Positions 41,133 to 53,000 of a stretch of 54,099 nt of DNA are shown here, piece by piece. The stretch is from Bacteroidales bacterium. Its GTDB lineage: Bacteria; Bacteroidota; Bacteroidia; Bacteroidales; WCHB1-69. Within the stretch, counting starts at the first letter, position 1, and each line of letters starts with the position of its first letter. A program made the translations under genes and the position numbers. The stretch covers positions 1 through 54,099 of the forward strand of contig JAFXSR010000073.1 in the NCBI GenBank assembly GCA_017525505.1. The letters run 5' to 3'. A model generated the notes under the pieces. The model worked only from the letters and a program-made list of their open reading frames with translations, was not told the origin of the DNA and searched no databases.

Positions 41133-41298
41133 CTTATTGTTGTATTTATGTGTTTTAAATAACACGCTTCATCCAGTCACCTGCAAACGACTGCATCCAG
41201 CTTCCCCCGACTTCCCCCGCTGAAGCTCACTACCCCCTCTCTCATTGCTTATTTCCAGCTTAGAAAGTTCTTATTTTCGTAATTAAAAAATCACCACC

Positions 41299-44200
41299 TT
41301 GGCAACAAAAAATAACACAAGATTCAGCTTTGCATCCACCACGCCAGTGGAATTCCCGGACTTTCTTGATATCCAATTGAAGTCTTTCAAGGATTTCTTC
41401 CAAATCGACACCGACGCGGAACACCGCCGCGACGAAGGACTCTTCAAGGTTTTTTCGGAGAATTTTCCCATTACGGATGCGAGAAACAGTTTTGTCCTCG
41501 AATTTCTGGACTACTATATCGACGGTCCCCGCTATTCGATGGAAGAGTGTCTTGAAAGGGGCCTGACCTACAGCGTTCCTTTAAAAGCCAAAATGAAACT
41601 CTCATGCAATGATGTCGAGCATGAGGATTTCGAAACCCGTATTCAGGATGTATTTTTGGGACTGATTCCCTATATGACCCCCCGCGGCACCTTCATCATT
41701 AATGGTGCTGAGCGTGTGGTCGTGTCTCAGTTGCACCGTTCCCCCGGTGTGTTCTTCGGTTCTTCCTTCCATACCAACGGTACCCAGCTGTATTCAGCCC
41801 GTATCATCCCGTTCAAGGGCTCATGGATGGAGTTCACCACCGGTCCCCACGATGTGATGTACGCCTACATCGACCGTAAGAAACAGTTGCCGGTCACCAC
41901 TTTGCTGCGTGCCATCGGCTACGAGACCGACAAGGACATCCTCGACATTTTCGACATCGCCCAAGAAGTGAAAGCAACCAAGGCCAACCTGAAGAAGTTT
42001 GTGGGCCAGAAATTCGCTGCCGCTGTTGTGAGAACCTGGAACGAAGATTTCCCCGATGAGGAAACTGGTGAGGTGTCCAGTATCGAACGTACCGAGGTGA
42101 TCATTGACCGCGAGACCGTGTTGGAAGAGAAACATATCAATAGAATCGTTGATGCCGGTGTGAAAACCGTGATGTTCCACAAGGATGACGGCAAGCAGAC
42201 CGACTATTCCATCATCTTCAACACCTTGCAGAAAGACCCGACCAACTCTGAGAAGCAGGCTCTTGAATTCATATATCAGCAATTACGAAATACCATCCCA
42301 CCCGATGAGGAAACCGCCCGTACCGCCTTCGAGAAGCTGTTCTTCTCTGACAAGCGTTATGATTTGGGCGCTGTGGGTCGTTATAAAATCAACAAGAAAC
42401 TTAACCTTGATATCCCCATGGAAACCCAGGTGTTGACCAAAGAGGATATCATCTCCATTATACGCTATTTGGTTGAGCTGATCAACTCCAAGACTGAAGT
42501 TGACGATATCGACCACTTGAGCAACAGACGTATCAGAACCGTTGGTGAACAGCTGTACAACCAGTTTGGTGTGGGCTTGGCCCGTATGTCACGTACCATC
42601 CGCGACAAGATGAATGTGCGCGACAACGAGGTGTTCGCCCCCATGGATTTGATCAACGCCAAGACTTTGTCTTCTGTTATCAATTCCTTCTTCGGCACCA
42701 ACCAGCTGTCACAGTTCATGGACCAGACCAACCCGCTGTCAGAGCTGACCCACAAGAGAAGAATCTCCGCTTTGGGTCCTGGTGGTTTGTCCCGTGACCG
42801 TGCCGGTTTTGAGGTGCGTGACGTTCACTACACCCACTATGGTCGTCTGTGTACCATTGAAACTCCTGAAGGACCGAACATCGGTCTGATTTCCTCTCTC
42901 TGCGTGTTCGCCAAGATCAATCATCTGGGCTTTATCGAAACTCCTTACCGCCGCGTGGTCGATGGCAAAGTGATGTTCGACGAGGAACCCATCTATCTGA
43001 GTGCAGAGGAAGAGGAGAACAAATATATCGCCCAGGCAACCACTCCGATGAATGAGGACCATGTGTTGGAAGACAATGTGAAGGTGCGTTATCTGGCCGA
43101 CTATCCTATCGTTCCAAAGGAACAGGTGAACCTCATTGACGTGGCTGCCAACCAGATTGCCTCTATCGCCGCATCCTTGATTCCTTTCCTTGAAAACGAC
43201 GATGCTAACCGTGCGTTGATGGGCTCGAACATGATGCGTCAGGCAGTTCCGTTGTTGAATCCCGAAGTGCCTATCGTGGGTACCGGTTTGGAACGCCGTG
43301 TGGCTCTCGACTCCCGCGCCATGTTGCGCGCCGAGGGTGAAGGTGTAGTGGAATATGCCGACGCACTGAAGATCGTCATCCGCTACGACCGCACCGATGC
43401 CGAGAGACTGGTTTCTTTCGATACCGATGTGAAGACCTATATGCTGGAGAAGTTCAGAAGAACCAACCAGAACTCCTGCATCAACCAGAAACCTATTGTC
43501 AGAAGAGGCGATAAAGTGAAGAAGGGTGATGTGCTGACCGAGGGTTATGCCACCAGTCAGGGCGAGTTGGCACTGGGCCGCAACATGCTCGTGGCCTTCA
43601 TGCCTTGGAAAGGTTACAACTATGAGGATGCTATCGTGATTTCCGACAGAGTGGTAAAAGAAGATATCTTCACTTCTATCCATATTGAAGAATTCACCCT
43701 GGAAGTTCGCGACACCAAACGCGGACAGGAAGTGTTGACCAACGATATTCCTAACGTATCACAGGAAGCTACCAAGGATTTGAACGAAGACGGTCTGATC
43801 CGTATTGGTGCAGAAGTGAACGAAGGCGATATCCTGATTGGTAAGATCACACCTAAGGGCGAGTCTTATCCCACTCCTGAGGAGAAATTGCTCCGCGCCA
43901 TCTTCGGAGACAAGGCCGGAGATGTGAAGGACGCCTCCCTCAAAGCACCCCCATCAATGAAGGGTGTGGTGATTGGCGCAAAATCATTGTCACGCCTCAT
44001 CAAAGACAGAAAAGCAAAATCTAAAGATAAAGACATCGTTGCCGAAATCGAGAAGACCTACAACAAGCAGCTGCAAGAGCTGAAAGACAAGATTGTCACC
44101 AAGCTGTATCGCGTGCTGGAAGGCAAGATTTCACACAACGTATATGATAATACCAAGAATATTATCATTGCCAAGGGTACCAAGTTCTCTCAGAAACTGT

Positions 44201-45099
44201 TGCAGACGGTGAATTTCGCCAATGTGGCCGTTTCCAAGTGGACCAATGATGCCAAGATTAACGGACTGGTGTCTGAAATTATCCGCAATTATCTGGTCAA
44301 AGAGCGTGAGCTGATGGCCAAGATGACTCGCGAGAAATTCGATGCCACTGTGGGTAGTGAGCTGCCGAACGGTATTGTCCAGATGGCAAAAGTTTACGTG
44401 GCCAACAAGCGTAAACTCCGCATCGGTGACAAGATGGCAGGTCGTCACGGTAACAAGGGTATTGTGGCCAAGATTGTCCGCCCTGAAGACATGCCGTTCA
44501 TGGAAGACGGTCGTCCGGTGGATATCGTGCTGAACCCGCTGGGTGTGCCTTCCCGTATGAACCTGGGTCAGATTTACGAGACCATTCTGGGTTGGGCAGG
44601 CAAGACCCTGGGTATGAAATATGCCACTCCGATTTTCGATGGTGCCACCCTCGACCAGATCAATGGCCTGATGGAAAAAGCCGGTCTGCCGCAGAATGGT
44701 AGTACCTACCTGTACAACGGTGAGACGGGTGAGAGATTCCACCAGAAGATTACGGTCGGATACATCTACATGATCAAACTGCACCATATGGTTGACGACA
44801 AGATGCACGCTCGTTCCATTGGACCTTATTCATTGATTACACAGCAGCCTTTGGGAGGTAAAGCCCAGTTCGGTGGTCAGCGTTTCGGTGAAATGGAGGT
44901 CTGGGCTATCGAGGCCTTCGGTGCCGCCAACGTGCTCCAGGAAATACTTACGGTTAAATCTGATGACGTCATAGGTAGAGCCAAAGCTTACGAGGCTATC
45001 GTGAAGGGCGATAACATGCCCGCTTCAGGCCTGCCCGAATCGTTCAACGTATTGGTGAACGAGCTTCGTGGACTCGCATTGGATGTTCAATTCGATTAA
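41299..45099 (+). CDS. rpoB: DNA-directed RNA polymerase subunit beta
   Basis: 1266 residues. The start is most likely the TTG at 41299: it gives the family N-terminus ([23 protein letters not shown]), an in-frame stop lies 13 bases upstream at 41284-41286, and no ATG is available near. The rifampicin region near residue 469 ([25 protein letters not shown]) has wild-type residues at the classic resistance positions. Other blocks are [12 protein letters not shown], the catalytic-site lysine region [15 protein letters not shown] and the C-terminal [19 protein letters not shown]. Forms the catalytic core with RpoC. Confidence 0.97.
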   Translation: MATKNNTRFSFASTTPVEFPDFLDIQLKSFKDFFQIDTDAEHRRDEGLFKVFSENFPITDARNSFVLEFLDYYIDGPRYSMEECLERGLTYSVPLKAKMKLSCNDVEHEDFETRIQDVFLGLIPYMTPRGTFIINGAERVVVSQLHRSPGVFFGSSFHTNGTQLYSARIIPFKGSWMEFTTGPHDVMYAYIDRKKQLPVTTLLRAIGYETDKDILDIFDIAQEVKATKANLKKFVGQKFAAAVVRTWNEDFPDEETGEVSSIERTEVIIDRETVLEEKHINRIVDAGVKTVMFHKDDGKQTDYSIIFNTLQKDPTNSEKQALEFIYQQLRNTIPPDEETARTAFEKLFFSDKRYDLGAVGRYKINKKLNLDIPMETQVLTKEDIISIIRYLVELINSKTEVDDIDHLSNRRIRTVGEQLYNQFGVGLARMSRTIRDKMNVRDNEVFAPMDLINAKTLSSVINSFFGTNQLSQFMDQTNPLSELTHKRRISALGPGGLSRDRAGFEVRDVHYTHYGRLCTIETPEGPNIGLISSLCVFAKINHLGFIETPYRRVVDGKVMFDEEPIYLSAEEEENKYIAQATTPMNEDHVLEDNVKVRYLADYPIVPKEQVNLIDVAANQIASIAASLIPFLENDDANRALMGSNMMRQAVPLLNPEVPIVGTGLERRVALDSRAMLRAEGEGVVEYADALKIVIRYDRTDAERLVSFDTDVKTYMLEKFRRTNQNSCINQKPIVRRGDKVKKGDVLTEGYATSQGELALGRNMLVAFMPWKGYNYEDAIVISDRVVKEDIFTSIHIEEFTLEVRDTKRGQEVLTNDIPNVSQEATKDLNEDGLIRIGAEVNEGDILIGKITPKGESYPTPEEKLLRAIFGDKAGDVKDASLKAPPSMKGVVIGAKSLSRLIKDRKAKSKDKDIVAEIEKTYNKQLQELKDKIVTKLYRVLEGKISHNVYDNTKNIIIAKGTKFSQKLLQTVNFANVAVSKWTNDAKINGLVSEIIRNYLVKERELMAKMTREKFDATVGSELPNGIVQMAKVYVANKRKLRIGDKMAGRHGNKGIVAKIVRPEDMPFMEDGRPVDIVLNPLGVPSRMNLGQIYETILGWAGKTLGMKYATPIFDGATLDQINGLMEKAGLPQNGSTYLYNGETGERFHQKITVGYIYMIKLHHMVDDKMHARSIGPYSLITQQPLGGKAQFGGQRFGEMEVWAIEAFGAANVLQEILTVKSDDVIGRAKAYEAIVKGDNMPASGLPESFNVLVNELRGLALDVQFD

Positions 45100-45123
45100 T
45101 CTTTAATTTTATTGAAAGAAATT

Positions 45124-48100
45124 ATGGCTTCATTTAGAAAAGATACTAATACAAGAAAAGAATTTTCAAGAATAACCGTAAGTCTGGCTTCTCCTGAGAA
45201 AATCCTGGATCAGTCTCATGGCGAGGTGCTGAAACCCGAGACTATCAACTATCGTACTTACAAACCCGAACGTGACGGTCTGTTCTGCGAAAAGATTTTC
45301 GGACCGGTCAAGGACTGGGAATGTAACTGCGGTAAGTATAAGAGAATCAGATATAAAGGAACCGTCTGTGACCGTTGCGGTGTGGAAGTTACCGAACGTA
45401 AGGTGCGTAGAGAGCGTATGGGCCACATCCAGCTGGTGGTGCCCGTTGCCCATATCTGGTTTTTCAAGTCCTCTCCCAACAAAATCGGTTCTTTGCTCGG
45501 TTTGTCCTCCAAGAATCTGGAATCCGTGATTTATTACGAGAACTTCCTCGTCATCCAGCCGGGTGCCGCTGAAGGTTTCCAGTTCAGAGAGAAAAAAGAC
45601 AAAGAGAAAAAGGATGATGTGCTGGTGAAGGAAAGAACGCTGCTGAGCGAAGAGGAATATTACAATGTAATTGACAATCTTCCGCCAGAAAACAGATTGT
45701 TGGATGATACCGATCCCAACAAGTTCATCGCCAAGATGGGTGCTGAGGCTTTGTACGACTTATTGGTGAAACTCGATCTCGACAAAGAGTCCTTTGAATT
45801 GAGAGACAGAGCCAATAACGAGACTTCAGAGCAGAGAAAGCAGGAAATCCTGAAACGTCTGCATGTTTTTGAAGCTTTCAGAGATAGTCGTCGCCGTGCC
45901 GTGAACAAACCGGAATGGATGATTGTGAAGATTGTTCCCGTTATTCCGCCGGATTTGCGTCCTCTGGTGCCATTGGATGGTGGCCGTTTCGCCACTTCCG
46001 ACTTGAACGAGTTGTATCGTAGAGTGATTATCCGTAACAACCGTTTGAAACGATTAATCGAAATCAAAGCTCCCGATGTGATTATGCGTAACGAGAAACG
46101 TATGTTGCAGGAAGCTGTCGATTCATTATTCGATAATTCAAGAAAATCAAATTCTGTCAAGACTGAATCCAACAGAGCACTGAAATCTCTGTCAGACAGC
46201 TTGAAAGGTAAACAAGGTCGTTTCCGTCAGAACCTGCTGGGTAAGCGTGTTGACTATTCAGGTCGTTCGGTTATCGTGGTAGGTCCTGAACTGCACATGA
46301 ACGAATGCGGTCTGCCGAAAGACATGGCTGCCGAGTTGTTCAAGCCGTTCATCATCAGACGAATCCTTGAAAGAGGCATTGCCAAGACTGTGAAATCCGC
46401 CAAGAAAGTGGTGGAACGCAAGGAACCCGTGATCTGGGAAATCCTGGAAAACATTCTGAAGGGTCATCCGGTATTGCTGAACCGTGCTCCTACTTTGCAC
46501 CGTCTGGGTATCCAGGCTTTCCAGCCCAAACTGGTTGAAGGTAAGGCTATCCGTTTGCACCCCTTGTGCTGTACCGCTTTCAACGCCGACTTCGACGGTG
46601 ACCAGATGGCTGTGCACGTTCCCCTCGGAAACGCCGCTGTTTTGGAAGCCCAGATGTTGATGCTGGCCTCCCATAACATTTTGAACCCCGCTAACGGTGC
46701 GCCTATTACCGTGCCTTCACAGGATATGGTATTGGGTCTGTATTATATTACCAAGGAATTGCATTCAACTCCCAAAGAACCTGTGATGGGAGAGGGCAGA
46801 AAGTTCTACGCTCCCGAAGAGGTGCTGATCGCTTTCAACGAAAAGAAAGTGCATCTGAACGCTTGCATCAAGTGCCGTGTTGACCTCAAGGGCGACGGCA
46901 ACATGGTGCTGACTGACACTACCGTGGGTCGTATCATCTTCAACCAGGTGGTGCCGAAAGGCTTCGGTTATATCAACAAGCTTCTGACCAAGAAATATCT
47001 GAGAGAAATCATCGGTGACGTGTTGGCTAAATTCGGCAATGCTATTACCGCCAAGTTCTTGGACGACATTATGGGTATGGGCTTCCGCATGGCATTCGAA
47101 GGCGGTCTGTCCTTCAACTTGGGTGATGTGATTATCCCTGCTGAGAAGAAGACCTTGATTCAGGAGGCTAATGCTGGTGTTGACGAAATCAACATGAACC
47201 TGAATATGGGTTTCATCACCGCCAACGAGCGTTACAATCAGGTGATCGACTTGTGGTCACAAACCAACGCCAAACTGACCAACATCCTGATGGAGCAGAT
47301 TGCCCAGGATCGTCAGGGCTTCAACAGTGTTTATATGATGTGCGACTCTGGAGCTCGTGGTTCTCGTGAGCAGATCCGTCAGCTGTCCGGTATGCGTGGT
47401 TTGATGGCCAAGCCTACCAAGTCAGGTGCTTCCGGTGGTGAGATTATTGAAAACCCGATTTTGTCTAACTTCAAGGAAGGTCTGTCCGTGTTGGAGTACT
47501 TTATTTCTACCCACGGTGCCCGTAAGGGTTTGGCCGATACCGCTTTGAAGACCGCTGACGCAGGTTACCTGACCCGTCGTTTGGTGGACGTATCACACGA
47601 CGTGATCATCAGAGAAGTGGATTGCGGTACCCTGCGTGGTATGACCGTTTCCGCAGTGAAGAAGAACGAAACTGTGGTTGAATCATTGTACGACAGAATG
47701 TTAGGTCGTGTTACCCTGCATGACATCTATCACCCGCTGACCGGCGAACTGATTGTCAAGGCAGGTGAAGAGCTGACAGAAGATATTTGTAAAACTATTG
47801 AGGATTCACCGATTGAGGAAGTGGAAATCCGTTCTGTGCCTACCTGCGAGTCTAAGCACGGTATCTGCCAGAAGTGCTACGGACGTAACCTGGCTACTGG
47901 CAAGATGGTGCAGATGGGTGAGGCTGTCGGTATCATCGCCGCACAGGCTATCGGAGAACCTGGTACCCAGTTGACCCTGCGTACATTCCACGTCGGTGGT
48001 GTGGCTGGTGGCGCTGCTGCTGATAAGCAGATTGACGCTCCTCATTCCGGTCAGTTGGTTATCGACGAGTTGCGTGCTATCGACAAGGGCGAATACTGCG

Positions 48101-49428
48101 AGGTTATCGGTCGTGCCGCTGAAATGAAGATTGTGGATTTGAAGACGGGTGTGGTGCTTTATTCAGCCAACATTCCTTACGGTTCTAAGCTGTACTTCAA
48201 GAATGGCGATATGGTGAACAAGGGCGACAAGATCGCCGAATGGGATCCTTACAATGCTGTGATCATCTCTGACGTGGCTGGTAAGATTCAGCTCAATGAC
48301 TTTGTGGAAGGTGTGACCTTCCGTGTTGAGGTCGATGACCAGTCAGGTGTTCAGGATGCCGTGGTGATTGAAAGCCGTGTGAAGACCAAGAATCCGAGAA
48401 TTTCTGTCTTGGACGAGAACGACGACGTACTCAGAACCTTCGACATTCCTGTCGGCGCCCGTTTGTCTGTGGGCAGTGGCCAGGAAATCGAAGCTGGTGA
48501 AGTGTTGGTGAAGATTCCGCGTGCCTTCGGTAAGGCAAGCGATATCACCGGCGGTCTGCCGCGTGTTCAGGAATTGTTCGAGGCTCGTGACACCTCCGAT
48601 CCCGCTATCGTTTCCGAAATCGAAGGTTTTGTTTCCTTCGACAAGAAACTGAAACGTGGTAACAAGCGTGCTGTGAAGGTGACATCACGTACGGGCGAGG
48701 AGAAAGAATACCTCATTCCGACTTCAAAACAGATTTTGGTACAGGAGAACGACTTCGTTCATGCCGGTACTCCGTTGTCCGATGGTGCCTTGACTCCGTC
48801 AAGCATCTTGAACATCAAGGGTGCCATGAAGGTCCAGGAATATATCATCAATGAGATTCAGGATGTGTACCGTATGCAGCAGGTGAAAATCAATGACAAG
48901 CACTTCGAAGTCATTGTTCGTCAGATGATGCGTAAGGTGGAAATCGAGAACCCGGGTGACACCAAGTTCCTCCAGGGAGAGTTGATCAACAAGATTGACT
49001 TCCAGGAAGAGAATGATATTATCTGGGAGAAGAAAGTGGTGGTTGATCCAGGTGACTCTGCCGTGTTCCAAAAGGGTCAGATCATCAACGCCAAGGCTTT
49101 GCGTGATGAGAACTCATTGCTGAAGCGTAAGGACATGAAGACCGTTGAGGTTCGTAACGCCCAGCCGGCAACCGGTAAGCCCATTCTGCAGGGTATCACC
49201 AGAGCCGCCTTGCAGACCCGTAGCTTTATTTCCGCCGCATCCTTCCAGGAGACTCCCAAGGTGCTCACCGAAGCCGCTATCAACGCCAAGACCGATACTT
49301 TGGAAGGTATGAAGGAGAACGTTATCGTGGGTAACCTGATTCCTGCCGGTACAGGTCTGAAGAGCTATCAGAACATCCAGGTGGGTTCTATGGAAGAATA
49401 TGAATCCCTGATGGCATCCAAAGAGTAA
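45124..49428 (+). CDS. rpoC: DNA-directed RNA polymerase subunit beta'
   Basis: About 1434 residues from the ATG at 45124 ([14 protein letters not shown]); an in-frame TTG 12 bp upstream is not needed. The N-terminal zinc site (CNCG...CDRCG, about 66-87), the catalytic [13 protein letters not shown] at about 487-499, the bridge-helix region and the second zinc site ([13 protein letters not shown]) are all present. The Mg-binding aspartates are intact. It starts 24 bp after rpoB, in the same operon. Confidence 0.98.
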   Translation: MASFRKDTNTRKEFSRITVSLASPEKILDQSHGEVLKPETINYRTYKPERDGLFCEKIFGPVKDWECNCGKYKRIRYKGTVCDRCGVEVTERKVRRERMGHIQLVVPVAHIWFFKSSPNKIGSLLGLSSKNLESVIYYENFLVIQPGAAEGFQFREKKDKEKKDDVLVKERTLLSEEEYYNVIDNLPPENRLLDDTDPNKFIAKMGAEALYDLLVKLDLDKESFELRDRANNETSEQRKQEILKRLHVFEAFRDSRRRAVNKPEWMIVKIVPVIPPDLRPLVPLDGGRFATSDLNELYRRVIIRNNRLKRLIEIKAPDVIMRNEKRMLQEAVDSLFDNSRKSNSVKTESNRALKSLSDSLKGKQGRFRQNLLGKRVDYSGRSVIVVGPELHMNECGLPKDMAAELFKPFIIRRILERGIAKTVKSAKKVVERKEPVIWEILENILKGHPVLLNRAPTLHRLGIQAFQPKLVEGKAIRLHPLCCTAFNADFDGDQMAVHVPLGNAAVLEAQMLMLASHNILNPANGAPITVPSQDMVLGLYYITKELHSTPKEPVMGEGRKFYAPEEVLIAFNEKKVHLNACIKCRVDLKGDGNMVLTDTTVGRIIFNQVVPKGFGYINKLLTKKYLREIIGDVLAKFGNAITAKFLDDIMGMGFRMAFEGGLSFNLGDVIIPAEKKTLIQEANAGVDEINMNLNMGFITANERYNQVIDLWSQTNAKLTNILMEQIAQDRQGFNSVYMMCDSGARGSREQIRQLSGMRGLMAKPTKSGASGGEIIENPILSNFKEGLSVLEYFISTHGARKGLADTALKTADAGYLTRRLVDVSHDVIIREVDCGTLRGMTVSAVKKNETVVESLYDRMLGRVTLHDIYHPLTGELIVKAGEELTEDICKTIEDSPIEEVEIRSVPTCESKHGICQKCYGRNLATGKMVQMGEAVGIIAAQAIGEPGTQLTLRTFHVGGVAGGAAADKQIDAPHSGQLVIDELRAIDKGEYCEVIGRAAEMKIVDLKTGVVLYSANIPYGSKLYFKNGDMVNKGDKIAEWDPYNAVIISDVAGKIQLNDFVEGVTFRVEVDDQSGVQDAVVIESRVKTKNPRISVLDENDDVLRTFDIPVGARLSVGSGQEIEAGEVLVKIPRAFGKASDITGGLPRVQELFEARDTSDPAIVSEIEGFVSFDKKLKRGNKRAVKVTSRTGEEKEYLIPTSKQILVQENDFVHAGTPLSDGALTPSSILNIKGAMKVQEYIINEIQDVYRMQQVKINDKHFEVIVRQMMRKVEIENPGDTKFLQGELINKIDFQEENDIIWEKKVVVDPGDSAVFQKGQIINAKALRDENSLLKRKDMKTVEVRNAQPATGKPILQGITRAALQTRSFISAASFQETPKVLTEAAINAKTDTLEGMKENVIVGNLIPAGTGLKSYQNIQVGSMEEYESLMASKE

Positions 49429-49451
49429 TAATTTTTAATGCTGAAACAATT

Positions 49452-49742
49452 ATGGCAGAACAGAAAATAGATATCAATCTGAGTGAGGAAGTAGCCCAGG
49501 GTGTATATTCCAACTTGGCTATCATTACTCATTCCAATAACGAGTTTATCGTGGATTTCGCAGCTATGCTGCCGGGGCTTCCCAAAGGTACTGTTAAGTC
49601 ACGTATCATCATGACACCCCAGAATGCCAAGCGTTTGCTTCATGCTTTGGCCGACAATGTGGCTAAGTTTGAGGAGAAGAACGGCGTGATCAAAGAAGGT
49701 CCCATTGACACCATCCCGATGATGGGTGGCGGCTTGGCATAG
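49452..49742 (+). CDS. DUF3467 domain protein
   Basis: 96 residues. It matches the DUF3467 family: INLSEEVAQGVYSNLAIITHSNNEF, then DFAAMLPGLPKGTVKSRIIMTP and HALADNVAKFEE. The protein is small and soluble, of unknown role, and in Bacteroidota it commonly follows rpoC, here by 23 bp. Cotranscription with RNA polymerase suggests a function in transcription or its control. A terminator follows at 49764. Confidence 0.9.
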   Translation: MAEQKIDINLSEEVAQGVYSNLAIITHSNNEFIVDFAAMLPGLPKGTVKSRIIMTPQNAKRLLHALADNVAKFEEKNGVIKEGPIDTIPMMGGGLA

Positions 49743-49763
49743 CCAATTCACAGATACTCAAAA

Positions 49764-49800
49764 CCAAAAATCCCTCGGAATTCTCCGGGGGATTTTTTTT
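49764..49800 (+). terminator. Rho-independent terminator of the rpo operon
   Basis: An imperfect stem (ATCCC-TCGGA with CTCCG-GGGGAT, loop ATT) is followed by eight T residues, 22 bp after the DUF3467 stop. An A-run on the left may let it also serve the convergent adhesin gene. Confidence 0.8.
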
Positions 49801-49801
49801 G

Positions 49802-49864
49802 TACCCCACACTGCGGCTTACGGACTTATGTGGGGCTACACAGAGAATGTCTCTTCGAGACATA
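49802..49864. repeat. Dispersed palindromic element, copy 2 (49.8 kb)
   Basis: About 63 bases with roughly 90 percent identity to 12494-12556, including the TGTCTC-TTC-GAGACA hairpin at 49849-49863. From 49917 to 50010 the gap has CCGTATTACCGTATAACCGTGTAACC-like and TGTCAACTATCAACTATC-like simple repeats. Confidence 0.7.
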
Positions 49865-50008
49865 CCCATAGTGCAGTTCAAGCGCAGCGAGTATGGGATT
49901 ACTTCTCACCTTCTCACCGTGTAACTGCATAACCGTATTACCGTATAACCGTGTAACCGTTAACCCCATCATCACAACTGTCAATTGTCAACTGTCAACT
50001 ATCAACTA

Positions 50009-53000
50009 TCAAAGTACAATCACACTCCCCTTAATAACATCCGGAGCACCGGATTTATTGGTGTATTTAATCAGGTAAGAGTAGGTGTAATTGAGGAACA
50101 ATCTGCCGTTTACAGTGCCGTCCCAACGGAAATGTGTGTCTCTGGATGTGAATACCAATTCACCCCAACGATTGTAGATATACACTTCAAATCCTTCATC
50201 GTCTAACTGGTCGAGGTAGCCTTCGGGGATGCAGAATACATCGTTCAGACCGTCACCATTGGGGGTGAAGGCATTTGGCATAAGGATCTTGCGTTCGCAG
50301 GGCTTGATGACATAGTCGCGGCTGATGCTGCATTGACCCTGGGAAGCGGTGACCGTATAGATGCCAGACTCATGAACGGTGATGATAGGCGTGGTTTCGC
50401 CAGTGTTCCATTCGATGTTCGGCAGGTCGGAGATAACCTCGAGGGTAGCGCTTTCCTCATCGCAGAAATCGTAGGTGTGCGAAATGATGGCAGTGGTGGT
50501 GTCCACGAAAATCAGATGAAGGGTGTCCACCTGATCGCAACCATTGGCATCAATATGGGTAAATATGTAGTCACCACTTGCGGTATAGGTCTGTCCGTTC
50601 CAGAAGAAGGGATGGCATACATATTCTGTAGTGGCGGTATGGGCCGGGAAGTTGATGGTGAGGTGGAGGGTGTCCACTTGGGTACAGCCGTTTTCATCCT
50701 CATGAGTGAAAGTATAGTCGCCAGACTCTGTGAAGGTCTGCCCGTGCCATTCGAAACTTTCGCATGCGCTTTGTACGATGCTGAGGTGCTGTGGATGGTT
50801 GATGGTCAGATGCAGGGTGACGATGGAATCACAACCCACCGCATTGGGGAAGCTTTGGGTATAGTTGCCCGACTCGGTATAAGTGGTGTTATTCCAGGTG
50901 TAACTTTCGCATTCCACGATGGTAAATTCAGAACTGCTGTTGTGGTTGATGGTAAGGTGGAGCGTATCGACCTGAGAACAGCCGTTTTCGTCGTCTTGAG
51001 CGTGCGTATAGGTGCCGGAGGCGGAATAAGTCTGCCCGTTCCATACGAAGCTCTCACAGGCGATTTCCGTGATGGCGGTATGTTGCGGATGGTTGATGGT
51101 CAAATAGAGGGTGTCCACCTGGGTACATCCGTGAGCGTCGTCATGTGTATAATAATAGGTGCCGGAAGTAGTGTATGACTGTCCGTGCCAGGTGTAGGAT
51201 TCACATGCGCTTTGGGTAGTGGCGGTATGTTGTGGATGGTTGACAATCAGGTGGAGGGTGTCCACTTGTGTACAGCCGTTATCATCGGTATGCTCGTAGG
51301 TGTAGTCACCAGAAGTAGTGAAGGTCTGTCCGTTCCAGCTGTAGCTTTCACAAACTTCTATGTCGGTGGCGGTATGCTGCGGATGGAAGATGGTCAGGTG
51401 CAAGGTGACGACGGAATCGCAACCTGCGGCATTACTGAGGGTGAATGTCGGTGTGTGGGTGCTTTCTGTATAGGTAACACTATCAATCCAGGTGAAACTT
51501 TCACAGGCTGTCTGTTCGTCGATACCTGTACTGCTGTGATTGATAGTCAGGTGCAGGATCACCAGACTGTCGCAACCGGCCATTGTTGTGGTGAGATAGG
51601 TGGCAGTGTCAGTGCTTTCGTAGAACATTCTTCCGTGCCATACAATAGAGTCGCAGGCAGTCAGTTCATCAATATATTGTTTACTGTGATTAATGGTCAG
51701 ATGCAGGATTACCAGACTGTCGCAGCCCACGGCGTTGGTAGTATGATAGGTGGCGGTGTCGGTGCTTTCGTAGAACATTCTTCCATGCCACAGGATGGAG
51801 TCGCAGGCGACAAGTTCTTCAATATATTGTGTGCTGTGGTTAATGGTCAGATGCAGGATTACCAGACTGTCGCAACCTACGGCGTTGGTGGTATGGTAGG
51901 TGGCGGTGTCAGTGCTTTCATAGAACATTCTTCCGTGCCATGAGATGGAGTCGCAGGCAGTGAGTTCTTCAATATATTGTGTGCTATGGTTAACGGTGAG
52001 ATGCAGGATCACCAGACTGTCGCAACCCACGGCGTTGGTAGTGTGATAGGTGGCGGTATCAGTGCTTTCGTAGAACATTCTTCCGTGCCATAAGAGTGAG
52101 TCGCAGGCAGTGAGTTCTTCAATATACTGTGTACTGTGGTTAATGGTCAAATGCAAGATTACCAAACTATCGCAGCCAGTCGCTGTTGTGGTGAGATAGG
52201 TGGCGGTGTCAGTGCTTTCATAGAACATTCTTCCGTGCCATGAGATGGAATCGCAGGCGGTCAGTTCATCAATATATTGTTTACTATGATTGATGGTCAG
52301 GTGCAGGATCACCAGACTGTCGCAGCCCACAGCGTTGGTGGTGTGATAAGTGGCCGTATCCGTACTTTCGAAGAAGATTCTGCCATGCCAGATAGCCGAG
52401 TCGCAAGCGACAAGTTCTTCAATGTATTGAGTGCTGTGGTTAACGGTCAGATGCAGGATAATCAGACTATCGCAGCCCACGGCATTGGTAGTGTGATAGG
52501 TGGCCGTATCGGTGCTTTCGTAGAACATTCTTCCGTGCCACAGGATGGAGTCACAAACGGTGAGTTCATCAATATATTGTGTGCTGTGGTTTACTGTTAA
52601 ATGTAAGATAACCAAACTATCGCAGCCCGTTAGGGTAGAGGTGTGATAAGTGGCTGTATCGGTACTCTCATAGAAAGTTCTGCCATGCCAGATAGCGGAG
52701 TCGCAAGCGACAAGTTCATCAATGTATTGTTTACTATGATTGATGGTCAGGTGCAGGATCACCAGACTGTCGCAACCGGCCATGGTTGTGGTGAGATAGG
52801 TAGCGGTGTCGGTGCTTTCGTAGAACATTCTTCCGTGCCATGAGAGGGAGTCGCATGCGGTCAGTTCATCAATGTATTGTTTACTGTGATTGATGGTCAG
52901 ATGCAGGATTACCAGACTATCGCAACCCACGGCGTTGGTAGTGTGATAGGTGGCGGTGTCGGTGCTTTCGTAGAAGGTCCTTCCGTGCCATGAGAGGGAG

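Noticed and set aside
41821..43683. Minus-strand frames opposite rpoB (153 and 314 codons)
   Set aside because: Shadow frames of a certain gene; the translations are His/Val-rich and unlike any known protein.
50333..51943. Two long plus-strand open frames opposite the adhesin repeats
   Set aside because: Their repeats simply mirror the 150-bp units on the other strand. The minus frame has the conserved T9SS domain and spans the whole region.
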